A DNA stretch of 64,000 nucleotides from Nitrospirillum sp034653275 (GCF_034653275.1 NZ_JAYEES010000003.1:620001-684000); one strand, 5' to 3'; counted from the first letter of the stretch, positions 37,196-46,494 are shown. Notes: generated by a model from the sequence alone, not told the origin. A program made the numbers and translations.

Positions 37196-38239
37196 TCAGA
37201 AACTCCGGACGATGGTATCGGCATCAAGGTTAGCGGGCAGGTGACGTTCCACCCAATGGGCAATCGGCGACAAGGCGGGATGGCGGATGGCGCCGGTGAA
37301 CTGGCCCCACACCCGGGGCAGGAAGGACAGCTGCGGCGCGCTGGCCGTGGCCTGTATCAGTTGCGCCACCCGCCCCAGGATGCGGGCGTGGCGCACCGCG
37401 CCCAGGATGGCGGCGGACGCCCTGAAGGTCCCCTGGTCGATGCCGGGGAAGGCTGCCAGGTAGCGCAGGGTCATGGCCTGGCGCAAGTCCTCCGGCACGT
37501 CGCGCCGGGCATCCTCCAGCAACGACACCAGGTCGTAGGCGCGGGGGCCGATGCCGCCGTCCTGGAAATCCAGCAGGCCGCAGGCCGCCACGCCGGCGCG
37601 ATCCTTCAGGCGCATGAGATTGCCGGGATGATAGTCGCGCAGCAGCAGGGTGGGCGGCAATGACAGGGCGGCGGGCAGCACCCCCTCCCACGCCTCCGCC
37701 AGCGCGTCCCAGGCGCCGGCGGGCAGGGCCCGGCCGCGCACCACGGGCGCGAAGGCGTCGGCGAACAGCATGACCTGGTCGCGGAACAGGCCGACGTCAT
37801 AGCGCGACAGGTCGGGGGCCGAGGCCGGCACGAAGCGCTGGTGCAGGGTGACCAGCACGTCGGTCGCCACCTCGTACAGCGGTTGCCACGGCTCTTCCCC
37901 GCCGTCCAGCAGGCGGGCGTAGTCGTCGCCGCCGAAATCCTCGATCAGCAGCAGGCCCTGCGGCTCGTCGCCGGCCAGGATGACGGGGGCCGACAGGGCG
38001 CAGTCGCGCAGCAGGCCGGCGATCTGGACGAAGGGCGGCACCTGGCTGGCGGCTACCTCGTCCCGGCAATCCATCAGGATGGCGGTGGCGCCGCCCCCGC
38101 CTGTTCCCGGCAGTGTCAGGCGCTCATATCGCCGGGCCGACCAGTCGGCGCCCATGGGCTGGCGCCGGGCCGCACCCCAGCCGGCCTGGTCCAGGAAGCG
38201 ACGGATGACGGTCTCACGGGGCGGGGTGTCGCGTCTCAT
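37196..38239 (-). CDS. amgK: aminoglycoside-phosphotransferase-fold kinase (AmgK-like)
   Basis: 347 residues with the APH kinase fold: LLLIEDFGGDDYARLL, the catalytic loop LLLRDYHPGNLMRL (Asp and Asn) and the metal motif CGLLDFQDGGIGPRAYDL. AmgK phosphorylates N-acetylmuramic acid or GlcNAc at the anomeric position, feeding MurU. Its ATG overlaps the tsaE stop (ATGA), as in many alphaproteobacteria. The sugar specificity is inferred. Confidence 0.8.
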   Translation of the reverse strand: MRRDTPPRETVIRRFLDQAGWGAARRQPMGADWSARRYERLTLPGTGGGGATAILMDCRDEVAASQVPPFVQIAGLLRDCALSAPVILAGDEPQGLLLIEDFGGDDYARLLDGGEEPWQPLYEVATDVLVTLHQRFVPASAPDLSRYDVGLFRDQVMLFADAFAPVVRGRALPAGAWDALAEAWEGVLPAALSLPPTLLLRDYHPGNLMRLKDRAGVAACGLLDFQDGGIGPRAYDLVSLLEDARRDVPEDLRQAMTLRYLAAFPGIDQGTFRASAAILGAVRHARILGRVAQLIQATASAPQLSFLPRVWGQFTGAIRHPALSPIAHWVERHLPANLDADTIVRSF

Positions 38240-38730
38240 GGCTCGGAAGCTTTCCCAGTCTCGGGGGCCCAATCGGGGGCATCCAGGCGGTGGGCCCAGG
38301 CGCCGTGACCCGTCAGGGTGGCGCGCCGGCTGTCGGGCCCGGTGATGGCAAGGTGCAGGTCCAGCCGGTCGGCCGGCAGCAGCGCGCCCAGGCGCACCGG
38401 CCATTCCACCAGCGCCACGCCCTCATGAATAACCTCCTCCCACCCCAGTTCCAGCACCTCATCCGGTTCCGTCAGGCGGTAGAGGTCGAAATGCCACAGG
38501 GGGAAGCCAGGCAGGTCATAGGTCTGCACCAGGGTGAAGGTGGGGCTGGGCACCTCTTCCTCGGCATCGCCCAGGCTGCGGATCAGGTGGCGGGCGAAGG
38601 CGGACTTGCCCGCCCCCAGATCGCCGGACAGGGCCACCACGTCGCCGGGGGCCAGCAGGCGGCCCACCCGCGCCGCGAGATCGGCCGTCGCCCGCTCATC
38701 AGCCAGATCCAATGTCAGCGCGTGGGGCAT
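38236..38730 (-). CDS. tsaE: tRNA threonylcarbamoyladenosine biosynthesis ATPase TsaE
   Basis: 164 residues. P-loop SGDLGAGKSAFARHLIRSL (near residue 35), SPTFTLVQTYDLP and HFDLYRLTEPDEVLELGWEE are characteristic of TsaE, the ATPase that drives TsaB/TsaD turnover in t6A37 tRNA modification. GGAG just before the ATG fixes the start. First gene of a minus-strand operon running through addA. Confidence 0.94.
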   Translation of the reverse strand: MPHALTLDLADERATADLAARVGRLLAPGDVVALSGDLGAGKSAFARHLIRSLGDAEEEVPSPTFTLVQTYDLPGFPLWHFDLYRLTEPDEVLELGWEEVIHEGVALVEWPVRLGALLPADRLDLHLAITGPDSRRATLTGHGAWAHRLDAPDWAPETGKASEP

Positions 38731-38955
38731 GGGGCTCCTGAGGGTGGGATGGCACGGGCCGTCGGCGGATACTGCGGCGGCGTAGGTTACCGGAGCAAGC
38801 GTCCCGGCGGGGCGCACCCCGCAAACTGGGCAGTTGATTAGCGCATCAATTCGCGTGATGAAAGCAACCCGAACCGCCGACCGGCCGTGCGTACCCCTTT
38901 GGACACGCCCTTCGCCGCCGGTCCCCGCGTGCCGTGCCAGGAGTAAACCAGACCC

Positions 38956-39999
38956 ATGTCCAGCCAGCTTCAGACCATCGCCCCCGGCGGCGTCCACCGC
39001 ACCGACGTCTGCATCATCGGCGCCGGCCCCGTGGGCCTGTTCGCCATTTTCGAATGCGGCATGCTGAAGCTGGACTGCCACGTGGTCGACGCGCTGGACA
39101 TGGTGGGCGGCCAGTGCACCGCCCTTTACCCGGAAAAGCCCATCTACGACATCCCGGGCTATCCGCAGGTGGAGGCGGCCACCCTGATCGACCGGCTGGC
39201 CGAACAGGCCGCCCCCTTCAAGCCCAACTACCACCTGGGCCAGCAGGTCACGACCCTGACGCCGGGTCAGGACGGCCGCTGGCTGGTGGGCACGGACAAG
39301 GGCACCACCATCGACTGTCGCGCCGTGCTGGTCGCCGCCGGCTGCGGCGCCTTCGGCCCCAACAAGCCGCCGCTGGATGGCCTCGACGACTATGAGGGCA
39401 AGTCGGTGCACTACCTGGTGCGCCGCCGCCAGGATTTCGCGGGCAAGCGCGTGGTCATCGCCGGTGGCGGCGACAGCGCCGTGGACTGGGCCATCTCCCT
39501 GTCCGAGGTGGCGGAGCGGGTGATGGTGGTGCACCGCCGCGCCAAGTTCCGCGCGGCACCGGAAAGCGCCGCCCGTCTGGACCAGCTGGCCAAGGACGGC
39601 GTCATCGACATGGTCGTGCCCTACCAGCTGGCCGGCCTTGAGGGTGAGAACGGCCAGCTGAGCGGCGTGAAGGTCGCGACGCTGGAGGGGGAGGAGAAAA
39701 CCCTGCCCGCCGACGCCCTGTTGGCCTTCTTCGGCTTGGCCATGGACCTGGGGCCCATCGCCAGTTGGGGTCTGAACGTGGAACACCACCACGTTGCGGT
39801 GAACCCGGCCACCATGGCCACCAACGTGCCGGGCGTCTACGCCATCGGCGACATCGCCACGTATCCGGGCAAGGTGAAGCTGATCCTGTGCGGTTTCGCC
39901 GAGGCCGCCATGGCCGTGCACGCCATCCACCCCCTGGTCCACCCGGGCGAGGCGCTGCACTTCGAATACTCCACCAGCCGCGGCGTGCCTGGAGCTTAA
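38956..39999 (+). CDS. ferredoxin/flavodoxin-NADP+ reductase, thioredoxin-reductase-like type
   Basis: 347 residues with two dinucleotide-binding domains: FAD site CIIGAGPVGLFAIFECGM at the N-terminus and NADPH site VVIAGGGDSAVDWAISL near residue 165, then GVYAIGDIATYPGK at the FAD ribityl contact. The active-site Cys pair of thioredoxin reductase is absent, which identifies the FNR2 (YumC-like) class that reduces ferredoxin. Start behind AGGAG. Divergent from tsaE. Confidence 0.9.
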   Translation: MSSQLQTIAPGGVHRTDVCIIGAGPVGLFAIFECGMLKLDCHVVDALDMVGGQCTALYPEKPIYDIPGYPQVEAATLIDRLAEQAAPFKPNYHLGQQVTTLTPGQDGRWLVGTDKGTTIDCRAVLVAAGCGAFGPNKPPLDGLDDYEGKSVHYLVRRRQDFAGKRVVIAGGGDSAVDWAISLSEVAERVMVVHRRAKFRAAPESAARLDQLAKDGVIDMVVPYQLAGLEGENGQLSGVKVATLEGEEKTLPADALLAFFGLAMDLGPIASWGLNVEHHHVAVNPATMATNVPGVYAIGDIATYPGKVKLILCGFAEAAMAVHAIHPLVHPGEALHFEYSTSRGVPGA

Positions 40000-40042
40000 G
40001 CGTGCCTCAATCGCCGGCGGGGCATCCGCTCCTCGGCGGGGG

Positions 40043-40390
40043 TCAGCGGCCTTCTTCCCGCACGATCAGGCGGTCGATGGCGTCCGACAGCGGGGGCAGG
40101 TGCTCCAGCACGCTGTTCCACAGCACGCGGGTGGCCACCCGGCGGTCGGGGGGATGCAGCAGCTGGCCCATGGCCGCGATCTGGCGCCAGGGGATGTCCG
40201 GCTCCGCCGCCGTCACGTCGGGCGGCAATTGCCGGACGGTGGCCGACACCATCTCCAGCGATCGCTCCACCGCGCGCTGCAGGCCCCAGCTTTCGGCGAA
40301 CTCCGGGTAGGCGATTCCGGCGGTGATGCCGCTGATCCCGTCCAGGATCTCGCGCAGGTCGCCCAGGCGCAGGATGACGCTCCGCCGCAT
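40043..40390 (-). CDS. HepT-like (DUF86/HEPN) protein with eroded RNase motif
   Basis: A 115-residue all-helical protein of the DUF86/HepT family: LGDLREILDGISGITAGIAY at the start, FAESWGLQRAVERSLEMVSA, and VLWNSVLEHLPPLSDAIDRL at the end. HepT toxins cleave RNA with an R-x4-6-H motif, usually MRNxLVH; here the equivalent is IAAMGQLLHPP, so the Arg-Asn is replaced by Gly-Gln. Catalysis is therefore doubtful. It starts two bases after its partner's stop, the normal MntA-HepT arrangement. Confidence 0.7.
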   Translation of the reverse strand: MRRSVILRLGDLREILDGISGITAGIAYPEFAESWGLQRAVERSLEMVSATVRQLPPDVTAAEPDIPWRQIAAMGQLLHPPDRRVATRVLWNSVLEHLPPLSDAIDRLIVREEGR

Positions 40391-40392
40391 CG

Positions 40393-40680
40393 TCAGAACA
40401 CGCGCAAGGCGTCGGCCTCGATCCCCGGGCGCAATTGGGGATGCAGGCCGTCACGGGTGGTGACCTCGGATTGCCGGCCCAGGATGGCGCGCACCTTGTC
40501 CTGGATGTCCGCCAGTTCGATCAGGCTGAAGCGCGGGTTGTCGCTGTCCAGGAACAGGTCCACCCCGCCCTCCCGCTCCGGCGCCGCCGGGCCGCCCACC
40601 AGGAACAGATGCGCCACGCCGGCCCGGTGCAGTTCGGCCTCATGGGCCCGCAGCTTGCTGACCGCCTGTTCCTGATTCAT
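40393..40680 (-). CDS. MntA-like minimal nucleotidyltransferase, degenerate antitoxin
   Basis: 95 residues resembling the nucleotidyltransferase antitoxin of HepT systems: AGVAHLFLVGGPAAPEREGG, then VDLFLDSDNPRFSLIELADI. The active site is normally GSx(10)DxD; here GS reads GG, the spacer is shorter and the first Asp of DxD is Gly. AMPylation of HepT is thus unlikely. Known MntA proteins neutralise HepT by adding AMP. Immediately upstream of the HepT-like gene. Confidence 0.62.
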   Translation of the reverse strand: MNQEQAVSKLRAHEAELHRAGVAHLFLVGGPAAPEREGGVDLFLDSDNPRFSLIELADIQDKVRAILGRQSEVTTRDGLHPQLRPGIEADALRVF

Positions 40681-40695
40681 GACCGCCCCGCTTCC

Positions 40696-41004
40696 TCAGC
40701 CGTTCTTGAGCGACGCTAACATCTCCCGCCGCAGAATGGCATTGATACGGGATTGGTAGCCCTTGCCCTGGGATCGCAGCCAGGCCAGCACGTCGGAATC
40801 GATCCGTACGGTCGTCGATGTCTTGGTCGGCTTGTAGAAGCGGCCACGCACGGCGTTCTGCCAGGCCTCCTCCGTCGTTTCGGGAATGTCGCTGAAGTCG
40901 ATCTCGCTGTCCGGCCGTTCGGCCAGAGCCCTCAATTGCGCCTTTTGCTCCTCGGTCAGAGGAGGAACGTCGGCCCTACGCATCCTAACGATCTTCGTGC
41001 TCAT
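40696..41004 (-). CDS. brnA: BrnA-family antitoxin
   Basis: 102 residues. The C-terminal ribbon-helix-helix TSTTVRIDSDVLAWLRSQGKG is the BrnA DNA-binding module that autoregulates the brnTA operon; the acidic N-terminal half (PDSEIDFSDIPETTEEAW) binds the toxin. The ATG at 41004 is preceded by AAAGG and lies inside the end of brnT (20-base overlap), the standard toxin-first order. Confidence 0.88.
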   Translation of the reverse strand: MSTKIVRMRRADVPPLTEEQKAQLRALAERPDSEIDFSDIPETTEEAWQNAVRGRFYKPTKTSTTVRIDSDVLAWLRSQGKGYQSRINAILRREMLASLKNG

Positions 41005-41290
41005 ATTGGCGCCTTTCGGTCCGCGTGGCCCTTCGTGCTGAAATGATCCGTATAACCTCGACCGCGTGCCCCTGATCGTCCTCTTCCCATAGGGTATGGG
41101 CGACCAGCAGCAGCAAATGTCCCGTAACCACACCCAGGGTTTGCCACCGGAGCTCGCCGCCTTCGATACGGTCTTGCCGGGTCAGGACGAACGGGTCATC
41201 GAAGGCGAGCACGGCCATTTCAAAGGTGATGCCGTGCTTGCGGTAATTGCTTACCGCTTTCGCCTCATCCCATTCGAAGAGCCTTTCCAT
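40985..41290 (-). CDS. brnT: BrnT-family ribonuclease toxin
   Basis: 101 residues with the whole BrnT signature: FEWDEAKAVSNYRKHGITFE at the N-terminus, VLAFDDPFVLTRQDR, and the basic C-terminus VEVIRIISARRATRTERRQY. BrnT is a RelE-fold mRNA/RNA-degrading toxin that is held inactive by BrnA. Composition is like the chromosome. No catalytic residue looks altered. Confidence 0.9.
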   Translation of the reverse strand: MERLFEWDEAKAVSNYRKHGITFEMAVLAFDDPFVLTRQDRIEGGELRWQTLGVVTGHLLLLVAHTLWEEDDQGHAVEVIRIISARRATRTERRQYEHEDR

Positions 41291-41331
41291 ACGGAAATGT
41301 TACTACAAATCCGTAGGTACGGAAAGGCGCG

Positions 41332-43890
41332 TCATTCCTCCCGCAGCAGCGGCGCCGCCGGTTGGCTGAGCGCCCGCCAGGTGGCGACCAGGCCCAGGGC
41401 CAGGGTGATGGCGGTGCTCAGCAGGGCGGTCAGCACCAGGGTCTGGGGCAGGAACACCCACTTCATGTTCATGACCTTGGTCAGCACCGCCCAGGCGGTC
41501 AGGGTACCCACCGCGCCGGAGATGACGGCCGTCACCAGGCCCAGGGCGCCGTATTCGATGAGGAAGGTGCGCAGGATGGTGGCGCGCACGGCGCCCAGCA
41601 CCTTCAGCACCACGGCGTCATAGACGCGGCGGCGGTGGCCGGCGGCGATGGCGCCGGCCAGCACCAGGGTGCCGGCCACCAGGGTCACAGCGGCCACCAC
41701 CCGCACCGCCATGCCGATGTTGACGATGATGGTGGACACGGTGGCCAGCGCCTCCTTCACCCGGATGGCGGTGATGTTGGGAAAGGCCTGGATGACGGCG
41801 CGCTGGATGGCGGCTTCGGCCTCCGCCGGGGCCCGCACGGTGGCCAGGTGCGTCTGCGGCGCGTGCTCCAGCACGCCGGGGCTCATCACCAGGGTGAAGT
41901 TGATGCCCAGGGTGGTGAAGTCCAGGTCGCGCACGACGGCCACCTCCGCCTCGATCTCGCGGCCCAGGACGGACAGGGTCATGTGCGCGCCGGGGCCGAT
42001 GCCGAAGGCCTGCGCCACATCCTTGGAGATGGCCAGCTTAGGATCGCCGCTGTAGTCGGCCGGCCACCAGGCGCCGGCCACCACCTTGTCGCCGGCGGGG
42101 GCGGCGGCCTGATAGGTCACGCCGCGGTCGCCGTTCACCACCCACTTCTTGTCCGGGTCGTGCACCTGCTCCTGCGCCGGCTTGCCGTCCACCCGCACGA
42201 TGGTGCCGCGCAAGCTGGGCGTGGTTTCCAGGTCGTGCGCGCCGGGCACGGCCATGACCGTCTGGCGGAACTGGTCCAGCTGGTCGGGCTGGATGTCGAC
42301 GAAGAAGAAGCTGGGGGCGTTCGCCGGCAGGCTCTCCCCCACCTCGCGGCGGAAGTTGCCCTCGATCAGGGCCACGGCCACCAGCACGGTCAGGCCCAGG
42401 CCCAGCGACAGCACCACCATGCCCGACAGGTTGCCCGGCCGGTGCAGGTTGGTCAGCGCCAGGCGCAGGGCCGGCCGCCGGGGACGGGGCAGCAGCCGGG
42501 CCAGGCGGGTGATGCCGGTGCCCGCCCCCAGGAACAGCAGCAGGGTGGCCGCCGCCCCGATGACGAAGAAGGCCGCCAGCTTCTGGTCGACGGAGGTCAG
42601 AACGGCCAGGCTGCCCAGGGCTGCCGCCAGCCAGGCCAGCGCCGCCAGCACCAGGGCCGGCGGCCGGCCCCGGCGCCCGGCCGATCCCTCGCGGAACAGC
42701 CGCGCCGCCGGCACCCCCTGCGCCTGGCCCAGCGGCCACAGGGAGAAGACCAGCGCGGTGGTCAGGCCGAACAGCGCGGCCAGCGCCAGGCGGCCGGGAT
42801 AGACCCCGATCTCCGCCGTGATGGGCAGCAGGCCCGCCAGGGCGCGGCCCGCCGCCAGCGGCAGCACGGCGCCCAGCACCAGGCCGGCTGCGATGCCCAG
42901 CCCGGCCAGCGCCAGGATCTGCATCAGGTAGACCTGGAAGATCAGGCGGGCGGGCGCGCCCAGGCATTTTAGGGTGGCAATGGAATGTACGCTGGCGTCC
43001 ATGTGGCTGCGCACGGCGTTGCCCACGCCCACCCCGCCCACCAGCAGGGCCGTCAGGCCGACCAGGGTCAGGAACTGGGCCAGGCGGTCGATGAAGCGGG
43101 TCAGCTGCGGGGCGGCGTTGTGGAAGTCGCGCACCCGCCAGCCGGCGTCGGGGAAGGTCTGCTCCACGGTCTTGGCCCAGGCGGCGGCGTCCGTGCCCTC
43201 GGGCAGGCGCAGCTGGTAGGACCAATTGACCAGGCTGCCGGGGCGCACCAGGCCGGTGGTGGGCAGGGCGTCCGTGGAGATCATCAGGCGGGGGCCCAGC
43301 GCGATGCCACCCGATCCCGCCTTGTCCGGCTCATGGTCGATGATGCCGCGCACCTGCATCGTCGTGTCGCCGATGACGAGGGTGTCGCCTGTCTTGAGCG
43401 ACAGGCGGGCGGCCAGCGTGTCGTCGACGAAGGCGCCATAGACGCCGTCGCGCGCCGCCAGGCGGGCCTGCACGTCGGTGCCGCCGTCCGTCAGGGTCAG
43501 TCGCCCGTAAAGGGGATAGCGCCCGTCCACCGCCTTCAGCTCCACCAGGCCGCTGGCGCCCAGGTCCGCTTCGGCGCCTGGGGGGGCCGGCTTGCGCGCC
43601 ATGGCCCGCATGTCGGCGGTGACGGCCACGGTGCCCTGGCCCTCCAGCCACTGGCGTTGCTCCGCCGTCGCCTCGCGGTACAGCACGCGGACGGAGGCGT
43701 CGCCGCCCAGGATGGCGCGGCCGTCCTGGGTCAGGGACCGCTGGATGCCGCCCGCCACCGACTGCACGGCGGCGATGGCGCCCACGCCCAGGGCCAGGCA
43801 CAAGAGGAAGATGCGGAAGCCCCGGATGCCGCCGCGCAGTTCGCGTCGCGCCAGCCGGGCCGCCAGCTTGAGTTCGGTGAGGCTGGTCAT
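41332..43890 (-). CDS. ABC exporter permease, FtsX/YbbP type
   Basis: 852 residues with the duplicated FtsX-domain plan: membrane helix near residues 25-48, a large periplasmic region, three helices around 260-380, a central block of helices (430-500), another periplasmic region, and three terminal helices (about 720-835). It ends inside the cytoplasm. Partner of the ATPase just upstream (seven bases apart). The YbbAP pair next to tesA is conserved; substrates are lipoproteins or toxic lipids in related systems but unknown here. Confidence 0.88.
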   Translation of the reverse strand: MTSLTELKLAARLARRELRGGIRGFRIFLLCLALGVGAIAAVQSVAGGIQRSLTQDGRAILGGDASVRVLYREATAEQRQWLEGQGTVAVTADMRAMARKPAPPGAEADLGASGLVELKAVDGRYPLYGRLTLTDGGTDVQARLAARDGVYGAFVDDTLAARLSLKTGDTLVIGDTTMQVRGIIDHEPDKAGSGGIALGPRLMISTDALPTTGLVRPGSLVNWSYQLRLPEGTDAAAWAKTVEQTFPDAGWRVRDFHNAAPQLTRFIDRLAQFLTLVGLTALLVGGVGVGNAVRSHMDASVHSIATLKCLGAPARLIFQVYLMQILALAGLGIAAGLVLGAVLPLAAGRALAGLLPITAEIGVYPGRLALAALFGLTTALVFSLWPLGQAQGVPAARLFREGSAGRRGRPPALVLAALAWLAAALGSLAVLTSVDQKLAAFFVIGAAATLLLFLGAGTGITRLARLLPRPRRPALRLALTNLHRPGNLSGMVVLSLGLGLTVLVAVALIEGNFRREVGESLPANAPSFFFVDIQPDQLDQFRQTVMAVPGAHDLETTPSLRGTIVRVDGKPAQEQVHDPDKKWVVNGDRGVTYQAAAPAGDKVVAGAWWPADYSGDPKLAISKDVAQAFGIGPGAHMTLSVLGREIEAEVAVVRDLDFTTLGINFTLVMSPGVLEHAPQTHLATVRAPAEAEAAIQRAVIQAFPNITAIRVKEALATVSTIIVNIGMAVRVVAAVTLVAGTLVLAGAIAAGHRRRVYDAVVLKVLGAVRATILRTFLIEYGALGLVTAVISGAVGTLTAWAVLTKVMNMKWVFLPQTLVLTALLSTAITLALGLVATWRALSQPAAPLLREE

Positions 43891-43897
43891 GGCGGCC

Positions 43898-44620
43898 TCA
43901 GTCAGCGAGTGCCGCGCGCGCCACGGCGGTATCCTCCACCACCCGGCCGTCGGCCAGGCGGATGGTGCGGTCGCAGCGGGCGGCCAGACCGGGATCGTGG
44001 GTCACCAGGATCAGGGTGGTGCCGTGGCGGCGCGCCTGGTCGAACATCAGGCGGATGATCTGCTCCCCCGTTTCCTGGTCCAGGTTGCCGGTGGGCTCAT
44101 CCGCCAGGATCAGGCGGGGCCGGGGGGCGAAGGCGCGGGCCAGCGCCACGCGCTGCTGCTCGCCGCCCGACAGCTGGCCGGGATAGTGGTCCAGCCGATG
44201 GGACAGGCCCACGGCGGCCAGCCCGTCGCGGGCGCGGTCGAAGGCGTCGGCTTCGCCCGCCAGTTCCATGGGCAGGGCCACGTTTTCCAGCGCCGTCATC
44301 GCCGCCATGAGGTGGAAGGATTGGAAGACGATCCCCACATGATCGCGGCGGAAGCGGGCCAGGGCGTCCTCCGACAGCGTGTTCACCGTCTGGCCCGCCA
44401 CGGTGACCGTGCCGCCGGTGGGCCGTTCCAGCCCGCCGATGACCATCATCAATGACGATTTTCCCGACCCGCTGGGCCCAACGATGCTGATCCGCTCCCC
44501 CGCCTGGATCGAAAGGTCGATGCCTTTCAGGATGTTGACGCGCCCGGCGGCGCTTTCCAATGTCAGGGTCAGGCCGTTCAGTTCCAGGGCGGGCTCCAGG
44601 GCGGGCTGGACAGGGGGCAT
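43898..44620 (-). CDS. ABC transporter ATPase, YbbA/LolD type
   Basis: 240 residues: Walker A VGPSGSGKSSLM, Q-loop VFQSFHLM, signature LSGGEQQRVALARAF, Walker B LILADEPTGNLD and the switch His in VTHD. This is the MacB/LolD/YbbA branch. ATG 44620 begins the domain-like sequence; the open frame runs further toward tesA but that part looks non-coding. Divergent from tesA, forming the common tesA / ybbA-ybbP group. Confidence 0.9.
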   Translation of the reverse strand: MPPVQPALEPALELNGLTLTLESAAGRVNILKGIDLSIQAGERISIVGPSGSGKSSLMMVIGGLERPTGGTVTVAGQTVNTLSEDALARFRRDHVGIVFQSFHLMAAMTALENVALPMELAGEADAFDRARDGLAAVGLSHRLDHYPGQLSGGEQQRVALARAFAPRPRLILADEPTGNLDQETGEQIIRLMFDQARRHGTTLILVTHDPGLAARCDRTIRLADGRVVEDTAVARAALAD

Positions 44621-44696
44621 GGGTGCTGGGCTTTCGGGCTGAAGGTCTCCAGCCGATATGGCCCGGGCCCTTTTTATTTCAACAGGAATACCGGCA

Positions 44697-45353
44697 ATGC
44701 GACTTTCCTTTCCACTCACCGCGCTGTTGCTCGCCCCGCTGCTGGCCCTGGGCCTGGTGACGGGTGCCGCGGCGCGGCCCCTGAAGGTGGCGGTGCTGGG
44801 CGACAGCCTGTCGGCCGGCTACAACCTGCCGCCGGGCCAGGGCCTGACCCGCCAGCTGGAGGCGGCGCTGCGCCAGGACGGCTTCGACGTCACGGTGGGC
44901 GACACCGCCGTGTCCGGCCAGACCTCGGCGGGCGGCCTGGCCGGCCTGGACTGGATGCTGGGCGACAAGCCGGACCTGGTGGTGGTTGAACTGGGCGCCA
45001 ACGACATGCTGCGCGGCATCGATCCCAAATCCACCCGCGCCAACCTGGACAAGATCCTGTCCACGCTGAAGGACCGGCACGTCCCCGCCATCCTGGCCGG
45101 CATGAGGGCCCAGCCCAACCTGGGCGCCGACTACGTCGCCGCCTTCGACAAGATCTACCCGGACCTGGCCCGGCAGTACGCGCTGCCCTTCTACCCCTTC
45201 ATCCTGGAAGGGGTGGCGCTGGATCCGAAGCTGACCATCGCCGACCGCATGCATCCCAACGGCGACGGCGTGGCCATCATGGTCCGGGGGCTGAAGCCCC
45301 TGGTGGCCAAGGCGCTGACGACGCTGAACGGTAACGCCGCGGCCGGCAAATAA
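44697..45353 (+). CDS. tesA: arylesterase / acyl-CoA thioesterase I (GDSL hydrolase)
   Basis: 218 residues. A Sec signal peptide (about residues 1-25, ending TGAAARP) places it in the periplasm. SGNH blocks: AVLGDSLSAGYN (nucleophile Ser), VSGQTSAGG, VVELGANDML and DRMHPNGDG (catalytic Asp and His). TesA-type enzymes hydrolyse acyl thioesters and esters. The ATG follows AGGA; a T-rich stretch at about 44670-44680 lies in the leader. Confidence 0.93.
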   Translation: MRLSFPLTALLLAPLLALGLVTGAAARPLKVAVLGDSLSAGYNLPPGQGLTRQLEAALRQDGFDVTVGDTAVSGQTSAGGLAGLDWMLGDKPDLVVVELGANDMLRGIDPKSTRANLDKILSTLKDRHVPAILAGMRAQPNLGADYVAAFDKIYPDLARQYALPFYPFILEGVALDPKLTIADRMHPNGDGVAIMVRGLKPLVAKALTTLNGNAAAGK

Positions 45354-45424
45354 CGGTTACACAGGCCCCCGGGCCTGGCGTATGACAGGCGTCAACCTCT
45401 CCCGCTTAGAAGGACCGTGCCCCC

Positions 45425-46462
45425 ATGGAATACCGCCGTCTCGGCCGCACCGACGTCACCGTCAGCGCCCTCTGCCTGGGCACCATGACCTGGGGCCGCC
45501 AGAATACCGAGGCGGAAGGCCATGCGCAGATGGACTACGCCTTCGACCGGGGCGTCACCTTCTTCGATACGGCGGAGATGTATGCCGTGCCGCCCACGGC
45601 CGACACCTACGGCAAGACCGAGGAGATCATCGGCACCTGGTTCCAGGCCACCGGCCGGCGCGCCCAGGTCTTCCTGGCCAGCAAGGTCAGCGGGCCCGGG
45701 CCCATGCCCTGGGTGCGCGGCGGCCAGCACCGGCTGGACCGCGCCAACATCCACGCCGCCGTGGACGCCAGCCTGCGCCGCCTGCGCACCGACTACATCG
45801 ACCTCTACCAGGTGCACTGGCCGCAGCGGCCCCTGGCCCTGTTCGGCCGGGGCACGCCGGACGAGCTGTACAGCGACGGCGGGGTGCCCATCGAGGAAAC
45901 GCTGGCGGCGCTGGGTGAGCTGGTGACGGCCGGCAAAGTCCGGCACGTCGGCGTGTCGAACGAGACGGCGTGGGGCGTCATGGCCTATCTGCGCGCGGCG
46001 GAACAGCGGGGGTTGCCCCGCATCGCCAGCATCCAGAACGTCTACAACCTGCTGTCCCGCGTCTTCGACACCGACCTGGCGGAGGTGGCGGTGCGCGAGC
46101 AGGTGGGCCTGCTGGGCTATTCCCCCCTGGCCGGCGGCACCCTGAGCGGCAAGTACCTGAACGGCGCCATGCCGGCGGGCAGCCGCCGCGCCATCGACAC
46201 CCGGGGCTCCCGCTACGGCGGGCCGGTGGTTGACCCCATCGTGGAGCGCTACCTGGACATCGCGCGCCGCCACGGCCTGGACCCGACGCAGATGGCGATC
46301 GCCTTCGCCCTGCGCCAGCCCTTCATGACCGCCGTCATCATCGGCGCCACCAGCATGGCCAACCTTGAAAGCAACATCGCCGCGGCCGACCTTACATTGA
46401 GCGACGCGGTGGTCGACGAGATCGAGGCCGTGCACCAGTCCAACCCGTCCCCCTGCCCCTGA
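45425..46462 (+). CDS. aldo/keto reductase (Tas-like)
   Basis: 345 residues of the AKR barrel: RRLGRTDVTVSALCLGTMTW, FFDTAEMYAVPPTADTYGKT (catalytic Asp and Tyr), FLASKVSG (Lys) and YIDLYQVHWPQRPLALFG (His). NADPH contacts come from VIIGATSMANLESNI. The long loop after the Tyr and the PTADTYGKTE motif match the Tas/YajO-like group. Substrate unknown. AAGGA lies ten bases upstream. Confidence 0.9.
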   Translation: MEYRRLGRTDVTVSALCLGTMTWGRQNTEAEGHAQMDYAFDRGVTFFDTAEMYAVPPTADTYGKTEEIIGTWFQATGRRAQVFLASKVSGPGPMPWVRGGQHRLDRANIHAAVDASLRRLRTDYIDLYQVHWPQRPLALFGRGTPDELYSDGGVPIEETLAALGELVTAGKVRHVGVSNETAWGVMAYLRAAEQRGLPRIASIQNVYNLLSRVFDTDLAEVAVREQVGLLGYSPLAGGTLSGKYLNGAMPAGSRRAIDTRGSRYGGPVVDPIVERYLDIARRHGLDPTQMAIAFALRQPFMTAVIIGATSMANLESNIAAADLTLSDAVVDEIEAVHQSNPSPCP

Positions 46463-46494
46463 GGGCCGGGGACGGCGTCTCAAGGTAAAGCGTC

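Noticed and set aside
38834..38849. FNR-box-like TTGAT...ATCAA before the ferredoxin-NADP reductase
   Set aside because: The spacer is six bases; FNR/FixK sites need four. It may still be some operator but evidence is too weak.
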